A DNA stretch of 64,000 nucleotides from Mytilinidion resinicola (Eukaryota > Ascomycota > Dothideomycetes > Mytilinidiales > Mytilinidiaceae): assembly GCF_010093595.1 (NCBI RefSeq), contig NW_022985454.1, positions 1,076,202-1,140,201 on the forward strand, read 5' to 3'. The position numbers and the translations under genes were made by a program. Every line of letters begins with the position of its first letter. Within the stretch, counting starts at the first letter, position 1. Under the pieces are notes generated by a model. The model did no database searches. It saw only the letters and a program-made list of their open reading frames with translations, and was not told the origin of the DNA. Shown here piece by piece: positions 55,582 through 64,000 of the stretch.

Positions 55582-56866
55582 GATTTTCGGTCTCACGTAG
55601 GTTCATCTAGTAGAGGATCACTTGGCTGGTTCCAACAACTTGAAAGCGGTGTGGAGTGGACAGGAATCTGCGCATCGCGGCCGTACATTATCGTAAGCCA
55701 AATATTGGATGAATTTGCGACATTCAATGGTGAGGGGTCACTATAGCAAGACAAGAGTGTTATGGGACTAAGTGTTTATAGACCTTCACCATCGCCAGCA
55801 AAACCTGCATGCATAACTAGGCCCATCGCCAACCCGTCGGCGCCCAACAGTGTAAAAAAATAAGGCAAACAGCAAGGCAAACAGAAACCAGCCTCCTTTC
55901 TAAACTGTACTGAGCCTGGCGGACAGCGATAGCACTACACTCACCCCAGGCGGTGGCATCATATTTTCCTTCCTAAACTTTCGAATTCCCGACCTCGATG
56001 TCTATGTCGAAGTATACGTCGAAGTCTATGGTAACCCTAATTATATACTATGAATGGTCAGATTAATTACAGGCTAGTAGGAGGTACATACATCTGCATT
56101 CACGGGGGTTAATGCGGGCGTACGGGGAACATGTTGCTCTTTTTATCATCCAATAGAAGAGTTAGGCCCTAGTCATCGCCGTCTGTCAGGAAGGAGATGC
56201 AGGGAGCCTAAGAACGAGGCGCGATGTCGGAGAGGAGACTCGAACCCATGATGGTTATATCAGCCTTAAAGAAGGCAACCAGTGAGGGGTAATACGGTAA
56301 GGCGACGAGTTTAAAAGAAGGCAACCGGTGAAGAGTGAAGTGGTAAGGCAGCGAGTTAAAGAACGTCTTAGCCGTGTCGGGCGTAACAGGCTATATAACC
56401 TTGAGCACCAAAGCACTTCATCACTAATGTCTCTAATCCTTATCTCAGCGCCATCAATATATTGGAGGATAGTAGGCGACAGGCCATCAAGTGCAGCTTC
56501 CGGCCTGGGTATACCTCGCCAATCTATCGGGGATATGGGAAACGATCCCAACTGGCCTTCTTTTTTAGACAGAGTCTGTGGGATGCTGGCGGTTGTGAAT
56601 CGTGCCTCTTAGAGGCAGTGTGGCTTAAGCCGATGGCCGTTAGCGTCCTGCGACACATCAAAGTGCTTCGCTACTTCACTTCTTCACATTAGAACATGGT
56701 TAAGGCTACAGAGTGTGTTATATCCGCTGGCGTCGCTGTCAGCGTACAGTGGCAAAAATTTCAAAATGGGTCACTCAGCATCTTACTAACATCGACTTTT
56801 CCCGCTAAAATCGAGTGGACGCATTCAACACGCAATTTAAAGACAATAACATTCAAAGCGCTTGCA
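55582..56866. other. intergenic, no gene supported; two-copy repeat near 56262-56356
   Basis: Normal composition. A roughly 46-bp unit (AAAGAAGGCAACC, later GGTAAGGC, then GAGTT) occurs twice in tandem. A GTTCGAGTC B-box-like motif occurs on the minus strand at about 56232-56242, but no tRNA folds from it. Several overlapping frames in both strands show no family features. Confidence 0.45.
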
Positions 56867-57545
56867 GTTGACCAAAATGCAAATAGGCTCACGGTTAACC
56901 AAAACGCAAATGGACTGGTTGACTGGGACGCAAATAGGCTTACGGTTATCTAACCAAAACACAAATGGGCTCACAGTTAACTAAAACGCAAATAGCCTAG
57001 TTAATCAAGGACCAATGGAAACCATCAACAAGGCCAACAAAGAAACCGCCAAAAAGCTTAATAAGCTCCATAACAAGGTTAACAAAAAATGGAAAACGTT
57101 GCTTCAGAAAATCAAAGCCAACCTCCAGCTATGGTCGCACGACCCAGCCGTATTCTTTAATACCATCGAATCAAATTCTATCCAGCAGTGGTCCTAGCGT
57201 TCCCTATATAACTCGCACAATCAATTACATCAATACCAGGCTCCTTTCCACAAAGTCAACTTGGCGTATAGCCTAGAGAACCTCACCAAACCCTCAAAGC
57301 AGAACAATCCCGGTTTTCTCGACATCAACTGCCGGAAGGCTATAGTGGCAGCTGTGCATCCTAACTACAAGAAGGCAACGCTAAAAGATCGGTCGTCGCT
57401 CCTCAGGAGCTTCCAGAGATAAATCGAACGTGGGGACGTCCTTCTTTCGCTTGTCCGGAAATATGGCGCGGGAATTCTATTAACAATTGCTCTGATTCTC
57501 TCAGGAGATAAGTGCGTTTATCATCCTATATCATTTTTTCGTTAG
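56867..57545 (+). pseudogene. unrecognised protein with NQNANRLT repeats, several stops
   Basis: A degenerate tandem repeat (56867-57002, about 27-bp units) encodes NQNANRLTV-like units, then runs with one frame change into METINKANKETAKKLNKLHN (from 57015) and on to a stop at 57543-57545. Two internal stops (TAG 57195-57197, TAA 57420-57422) and one in the repeat are all one C-to-T step from Gln codons. Between them the frame reads well: HKVNLAYSLENLTKPSK, then NNPGFLDINCRKAIVAAVHP. No domain recognised. The helical KANKETAKKLNKLHNKVNKK stretch may be a coiled coil. Confidence 0.5.
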
Positions 57546-58586
57546 CTTATCCTCACGGCCTCAAATGAATATCCGAGTCAGATATTCCGACTTGCCCACC
57601 CCGGCCACCTTAGCTGCAAGATTCGAACAAATATAAGCCTCTAGCTTTGCGGTTACTAAGATATATGCAGATTGGTATGGTAAACCACAAATATCCAACA
57701 CATTAGCTTATGCTCCCCAGATATCCCAAAGGAAAGAGGCATACAAGAAGCCTCAATAAAGCAGTAGCGACTATTTCTTCTCCAAAGGACCCTCGAGCAG
57801 GACCCTTCCCCATCCGCGGGGCGTACGCCAGAATAATAATAGTCCTACGTAAACGCCTCTACAAGAATATTCGGAAGGGGTTAGGTGCAAATTACCCATC
57901 TAAACAACACATTCTATTATTAGACACTTAGCCCATCGTTCCTCTTCCAACCCCAGTGGGATCTTAGGAACATATAATCGGTGAATCGGTACGTAGCAGT
58001 TCTGGGCAGCATTGCAAAAGGGAAACGACTTCCCATTAGGCTGAATCGCCAAATAATGAAGTTTCAACTATCACTTAAGAGGCGGACTTGGACGACGATA
58101 GGTTATCTCCTACATTTATAGACAATTATCTGAAAGATTGGGAAACTATTAAAGGATGGGATGCGCGGAATTAGGAGTAGAGCTAGATCCCAATTTAGCC
58201 TGCTAGTTTAGTGCCCTTAATATCTGGCTTCTCCTTTAGTAGTGAATCAGGAAGCAGTATAAAAAAGAAAGGAACATTATTTAGTGGCTTAAAGCCGACA
58301 CTTCTATTAATTACAGTAATGCCTAGAACTAATTTCGTTTCTTTGCAGCATTTTCCTTTCCTTTTAAATGCCTTAAATATTATTAGCTAAAGCGCTTTAA
58401 CGATAATAGCAGGTATAAGTAAGCTAATTTGGTTGGGCGTTATAGTAAGTAAACCAGATTTACAAAGGAGCAACGCTGGCTTTTTTTTCGGTTTCTTTAG
58501 GTTTGTGCTTAGTACTGCGTTCTTAATTTTATTAATCTAAATATAGATTAGCAACTGTAAAACGTAGCTTTTTTCGTATATACTTG
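57546..58586. other. intergenic, no gene recognised
   Basis: About 1 kb, normal at the left and increasingly AT-rich toward the transposon boundary. Short frames (57710-57931) show no family features. Confidence 0.5.
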
Positions 58587-58836
58587 TTACGAGCATAGCC
58601 TAGAAGGAGACACCGCTAAACTTTAAGGACGAGTATTCCGGATAGATTCGAATACTAGAGATTTTAAGAGATAAGGTAGCATAGTGGATAGAATATTACA
58701 GGACAGAGGTTACGTAATGGATTATTAAATTGAGAATAATTCTATAATTTAAATTGTTGGATTAAGAGTAATTCTATAATTCGGATTACGATAAATCGGA
58801 TAATCTAAAATAATTCAACGAATTTCTTAGGAGTTA
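58587..58836 (+). repeat. partial G1-family LTR, cut by element G2
   Basis: Starts TGTTACGAGCATAGCC and aligns with the first 250 bp of the G1 LTRs (for example 23831-24080). It stops at AGGAGTTA, where G2 begins; the rest would lie beyond the right window edge. It is less mutated than the other G1 LTRs. Confidence 0.8.
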
Positions 58837-59376
58837 TGTTACAACCCGCAATATAAACCACCCGAGCGCAGAGGCACTCGTGGAGACAAGTAAGCAGATA
58901 AGACTGATTACACAGGGCCAAGTCACGGGACTACGAGGGTCACGTATAGGACGAATAGGGATCCTGGATTCCCCCACGGACTGCTGGTGGATGGGAACGA
59001 TCTAAGGACAGGACATCACGAGACAAGAGGTCACGTGTCGGCTCAAGAGGCTCGCAACGAGCAGGAGCGAGCTGGCTCGTTGAACTCGCAGAAGAGCAGG
59101 CAGAGGACGGACTCGCCCGGCTCGTAGACGAGTACAACGAGCATATAGATTTCTTAGGACGGAGCTTTTATATATAAGGACGCTCCTTTGCATAGATAGG
59201 AACCTTATATTTAACTTAAGACTTTAATACTACCTATTAGAAGTAACAACCCCGTTTTATACCTAAAATTAATTTTACCTTACCTTTTAAAAACTATTAC
59301 ACCCCGATAATAACTTAACCTATACCCTGCCTTAGTATATAACACTTAGAAGGTATAGAAAAAATAACCTATTATA
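58837..59376 (+). repeat. 5' LTR of G2
   Basis: 540 bp, starting TGTTACAACCCG and ending CCTATTATA (solo copy: CCCGTTACA). The first 370 bp are GC-rich and lightly mutated, the last 170 bp AT-rich. Confidence 0.9.
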
Positions 59377-61500
59377 CTTTAAATACCGCTATATTAAAGA
59401 AGTCGCATATAAACAATTAATTAAAATAGCCTTACTAACCCCTTTAGGCAGTATAACTGCTAGACTAACTTTAACTATACCTAAGGTAGTAATATATATA
59501 TAGGCACTGCTTACACGGCTATAAATACTAGAAAAAGTAAATAATACTAAGAATAAGAAAATTATAGCTCTATAGGAAAACCTCTAAACTATTTAAAAAG
59601 AGCTTACTACTAGTAAAGCGGTTAGCTATAAAAGCTATAAAATAAATAAACCCGAAGAGTTTACTAGTAATAGAGGAACTTTACAAGCGTTTATAACGCA
59701 GATAAGGCTATACCTGCGTATAAACCAGAGCAACTTTAAATCTAAATTAGATAAGGTCTATATAGTAGCTACTTTCTTAAAAAAAAAAGCGTTCGACTAG
59801 TTTAACCTAATACTTACGGACTAGCTTAGCAATACTAACGCGGATAATTAGAAACTAGAAACTAATATTATATTTAGTAATTATAAAAACTTCGAAGTAA
59901 TACTTTAGATAACCTTTAGAGACACTAATAAGGAATAAACAGCGGAATAAAAAATTATAGTTCTAAAGTAAAAGGGCTTAACTAGCTGCTATACTTTAGA
60001 ATTTATATAAATTACGTCTAAGCTATTATAGGAAGATAAAGCTCTGTAAGTATAGTACTATAGAGGTCTTAAAAAAGACGTTAAAAATAAAATTATATAA
60101 GGTAAAAGGCCTTTAATACTCTGTAAACTTAAAGAAATAGCTATATAAATTAATAGTTAATAGTATAAGCGATAACTAGAATAGGCAGATAAAAAAGGAC
60201 TTTATTCCTACGCCTAACTAGCTAAACCAAAGCTAAAAATAACTAACCGCGACTATAGAGATCGTATAGAGATCGATATTATAAAATAACGCAATAACTA
60301 AAAGGGTAAACTAATTACTAATAAAGAAAGGTAAAATAGAAAGCGCAGCAGCGCATGCCTATTATATAGAGAATAGGAATACTTCGCAAGCAAGTGCTCT
60401 AGAAACACCCGAACAGTAGCAGTTATAGCAAAGCTAAATATAAACCGCTACAATTCTATATTATAAACCGCGTGCTATAATAATAACTACTTTACCTATT
60501 AGTTAGATAAGTAGGTAATAGGGTACTATTTAATATAGAGAAGAAAGGGACGTACTATTACTATAATAAGGAATAAAGAATATAACAGCAACTCTATAAA
60601 TAACTACTACGCGGATATAGAAATTAAAAGTATAGAGATTAACTACCTATTAGAAATAGATAAGGTGTTCTAGATAATTAAACTATAATTAGAACCCTAA
60701 ACTAACGTACCTAAGCTACTAGATAACAGCGAAACTAAGTTACTAAATATAAAAGTATAGGTTAACAGAGTTATAGCTATATATAAATAAAGCGCAAGAG
60801 AAATTCTCGTATACCTTAATAAAGAACAAAAAGCGCAAAAGGCTAAAAACGCTATAGCAGGCGCAGAGCTAAGAGCACTAGCTAGTTACTAGTTCCTAAA
60901 AGCTATAGAAAAAGTTATAGGGCAACTTATTAAAGAAAAAGGCGAAAAAATAGCCGTAACCGCAGGAATATTAATAATAACAACTATTAACGCAGAAACT
61001 TGCGCAAAATTAGATATATTTAAAGGCTTAAGCCGCAACGTCCAGATAAAACAAAATAATAAATTACCTGTTAAAAATAGTAAGGAATACTATAATAGTA
61101 ATAAAAATCGTAAACTAGAAAAATAGTTTAGTAATAGAGAATTTAGTATTAGACTAGAGTAAAAACCGCTAGAACTATACGGAAGATAAACCGAGATCGA
61201 GATTTATAGGATATTGCACCCTATTAGCGAAACAGGTGTTTATAATAAGGAAGATAAACGGCTAAATAAAGATTACCCGCTTTATAAATAGATATTTTAG
61301 GTATTATATATTAAAAATAAGTGCAGTAAATATATAATATATAAGAAATACTAAGGAGGTTAGTACCTATATTAGATAAAATATTATATTATTACGCAAC
61401 TAGTATTAGCTAAAAAAATAGAATACTATATTATAAGTAAAAAGGATAAACTTATAGAAGTAGCTACTATAGTTCTAGACCTTTAGTACCTAATAGACTA
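59377..61500 (+). pseudogene. G2 gag and start of the protease region
   Basis: Gag with zinc knuckle at 60356-60397 reading CLLYRE-stop-EYFASKC: a CCHC with its second Cys and the His now Tyr. Upstream 59640-60130 matches the gag order of G1 at low similarity (compare TFIQI-like and FNLILT-like blocks). Stops throughout. Confidence 0.78.
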
Positions 61501-63340
61501 ACGTATTCTATAAGTAAGCTATCTACCTAAGCAAGCCGTCTACTTTATTATAAAAACCGGCCTTAAACGTTAATTGCTCTATAACGCTAATAAATATTAA
61601 CTCTATACAACTTATAGCCTAATCTACAGCAACCTCTGCATTATTTTTGCACGTATAAATATTGTGCTTTAGCTTGCCGCAGCGTCTATAGCACCGCGCG
61701 CTCCCGCTAGAATCTGCCCTACCTTACTACCTTTTACTTTAGGCGTTTTTATTAAGCCTTTAAGCAGCTATTTAAGAGCCTGCTTCTATTATTAGAGTTC
61801 CTTCTTTCTAGATCTGCTTTTTTTTACGCGCCTTGCGCTTTATAGCGGCTTTATTTGCCTTTTAAAGACTGGCAACTATATTACGCAGTAGTATAGCTTA
61901 ATATATTATTATTGCAGCACCTTTAAAAAGGCTGCTAAGCGCATTAAAAATTGCTATAGGCGAGCTATTTTAATACCTTTAAATATAATTATAAATTAAA
62001 GCTAATTAAAAGCCTAGCTTATAAGCGTTACTTAGTATTTTTAATTCCTATTAAGCCTCTACTATAGCAGGAGGCAACGGCGTATAAAGCCGAATATTAA
62101 GCTTTAAAAGCACTGCCTTTAGATTAAGCGGTATAAGGCCTGTATTTTAAAAGCCTGCGCAAATATTACTCTTTATAATTAAGTTATAAAAGGCTGCTTT
62201 AAATGCTAGTAAAAACTCTAGCTTTATAATATAGTTAATATAGTGGCGTATTAAGTCCTTAATTTAGCGCCCGTATACCTTTTTTAACGGCGCAAAGCAG
62301 CTAATATTAAGCGGCTATAGTAGGTATAATAAATACGCTGGTATATAGAAAGTAATAATATTATTCTTTTTATAAATTTCTTTAAATTTAAGCGAGCGGT
62401 GGCTTTTATAGCTATTAATAATTAGCAGCTAATATATACCTATAGTGCAATCCTTTATATACTTATTAAAATACTATAGCTAGGCAATACTAAGTTTATT
62501 TATTATCTAGCTATTATTACTTACTACTATAACCTAGTCTAGTAGTATATTATTACCCTTATACTATATAGAAAAGTAGTACTTACCTAAAAAGATAATA
62601 AATAGCAGGATAGCCTATCTATAGGCATTAACTTCTTAGATTATTATTATCTATTCGCGATCGCTTAGCTGTATTAATTTTAGATAATTGCGCCGCTTAG
62701 AGCCTATTATAACCACGCTAGTTAAAATAACGCCTATTTAGAAGCCAGCTTTATTAAAGTTATATATATTTTTATCTAGAATACTATACTTTGCTTTTAT
62801 ATTGCGTATAAGCTTAAACTAATTACTAATTGCCTTTAGATCCTTATATAAAGCTCTCTAATAATTATACTTTTAATTAAATTATATTTTAAGCTTAGGT
62901 GTTAGCTTAATAAAGTTCTCTGGCCAGTTCTTGCCAACGTAGCCGGCAGCGCGCTCGGCGAGCAATTTGTTGGCCATCTCTTATACAGCATACAGGTTGG
63001 GCGGAAATCCTCGCGAATCCAGGTCGAGTATATATTAAACAACAACTAATTCCTCCAGCTTAGAAAGCTTCTTTAAATTAGGCTTAGAATCGCGTCGTAG
63101 GGTTGTTCCAGCGCGTCGATCTCGAAGTGTGCTTCTAGGTACGTTATATATCGTAATAGCGCGCCGTTCGCTTTTAAATTGCTGCTTATTAATTGCTGCG
63201 ATAGCCATGCATATTCGACCTTTATTTTGTATTAATTGCACGTTGTATTATCGACGCATAGTGGTTAGAAGTTAACGCGTTGCGTTTTTATAATAAAGTG
63301 GACGGCTTACTTAGGTAAACGGCTCGCTTATAGAATATGT
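61501..63340 (-). mobile_element. pogo1 copy 3
   Basis: 1,840 bp, flanked by TA (61499-61500 and 63341-63342). Transposase pseudogene from about 63259 to 61619 (547 codons in one frame); the third codon after MRR is already TAA. The stretch 63035-63241 is open and carries the helix-turn-helix (ITIYNVPRSTLRDRRAG). Confidence 0.92.
61619..63259 (-). pseudogene. pogo1 transposase, copy 3
   Basis: Same frame and length as copy 2, with stops independent of those in copies 1 and 2 in several places. Zinc knuckle at the C-terminus (about 61640-61690). Inactive. Confidence 0.8.
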
Positions 63341-64000
63341 TATAGGAAAGGTAAAAACTAGCGAATATACTACTAGGATTTATATCTAGTATATTGCGAA
63401 ATAAAATATATAAACTATTAGCTATAAAAATAGCTAAAAAAATAAGCAGGCGCTTAAGTAATAGAACGGCTAGAGCAGCTAAAAATAAGGTTCTATAGAG
63501 TAGCTAAAAATAAAAAAACGCGAACTATAACTATTACTACTTTAGTAGGAAAAGCCTATATTATAGAAAAAAAAAACCCCCCCGGTAATATAGCCTAATT
63601 CTATTCCTATTTAGAACTATAGATATATAATCCTATTAATTAAAATTAGTAGGAACCTAGTAAAAGCACTACTAAATAGCGGTGCGCAGGGAAATTTTAT
63701 ATTCTATAACTTTATTAGAAGAAACCGGATCCTTTAGTAATAGAAAAACAGACCCTATAGACTATATATAGTAGATAGCACACCTATATAACACGGTAAT
63801 AGGCAGGTAACTATAGAAACTTAACTAAGTATTATATAGATTAAGAAATATAGAAAAACTATTAGTATAGATATAACTAATATAGTAAGATATAATATAA
63901 TTTTAGGTATACTATAGCTAAAGCAGTATAACTCCTAAGTTAATTAGAAATCTAGTAAAGTAAGAATCTAAATAAAAAGTAGACTAAAGGGCACCCTGCG
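63341..64000 (+). pseudogene. G2 protease and pol start (runs off the window)
   Basis: The protease motif at 63665-63688 reads ALLNSGAQ (family: ALLDSGAQ), with the catalytic Asp lost. Downstream sequence matches the start of G1 pol (15480-15760). Truncated by the window edge. Confidence 0.8.

Larger units (their letters stand above)
58837..64000 (+). mobile_element. Ty3/Gypsy element G2 (3' end outside the window)
   Basis: Plus-strand Gypsy element: LTR 58837-59376, gag to about 61200, protease start, then pol running off the right edge. A pogo1 copy splits it at 61500. A solo LTR of the same family lies inverted at 4712-5246. The pol region near the break resembles G1 (compare 61470-61500 plus 63341 with 15058-15090), so the families are related. 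RIP-degraded. Confidence 0.85.

Noticed and set aside
56228..56262. tRNA-like T-arm on the minus strand (GGGTTCGAGTCTCC with a B-box)
   Set aside because: No matching 5' acceptor strand, D-arm or anticodon stem could be folded in the expected distance; the upstream sequence is a two-copy repeat. At most a tRNA-derived remnant.
57710..57931. 73-residue plus-strand frame
   Set aside because: No domain, no intron-exon context, normal for random frames of this composition.

Overview
This is a filamentous ascomycete (Pezizomycotina) chromosome window with two compartments. Positions 1-48,300 and 58,587-64,000 are AT-rich, TpA-saturated transposon graveyard. The middle, 48,300-58,586, is a roughly 10-kb island of ordinary base composition holding host genes or their relics: a cutinase remnant, a HET-domain/ankyrin-repeat gene and a Myb-like gene. 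Short introns with GTAAGT donors, a HET-ankyrin protein, a cutinase, chromodomain Gypsy elements, Fot1/pogo elements and Tad-like LINEs are all typical of Pezizomycotina. The transposons carry the signature expected of repeat-induced point mutation (RIP): CAR codons turned into TAR stops, Cys/His of zinc knuckles turned into Tyr, catalytic Asp turned into Asn, and ATG/CAT very scarce. The compartment pattern resembles the AT-isochores of some Dothideomycetes, but the species cannot be named from sequence alone.

The left block can be unpacked from target-site duplications (TSDs). A minus-strand chromovirus fragment (G1 copy A, 3037-4438) is cut on its left by another Gypsy (G5, 1-3036) and on its right abuts a full G1 element (copy C, 4439-39919). 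Copy C's 5' LTR holds a G2 solo LTR (4712-5246). Its leader is split by a complete G1 copy B (5580-24305, TSD TAAGG). Copy B in turn carries a short G3-like solo LTR (6086-6293), a pogo1 element (6413-8255), a Mutator-like element (9599-12803), a pogo2 element (13010-14858) and a 5'-chimeric LINE (17511-21792), which itself carries a 231-bp solo LTR. The rest of copy C is split by a second pogo2 (25979-33623), itself split by a complete G3 LTR element (27794-33584), and by a second pogo1 (34161-36000).

From 39920 to 48300 there follow a gag fragment, a long Tad-like LINE on the plus strand (about 40760-46498), a very AT-rich stretch with a foldback, and a Gypsy pol fragment that runs into the truncated cutinase. 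The gene island contains two small non-autonomous elements or foldbacks and an inverted repeat just upstream of the HET start codon. The right block starts with a partial G1 LTR interrupted by a G2 Gypsy element (58837 to the window end), which carries a third pogo1 copy.

None of the transposons has an intact coding frame here. The only long host frame without an internal stop is the HET-ankyrin gene, and it is interrupted by a 320-bp sequencing gap. The most unusual object is the chimeric LINE: its 3' half is LINE, its 5' 1.2 kb is unrelated GC-rich sequence, and both lie inside a single 14-bp TSD.
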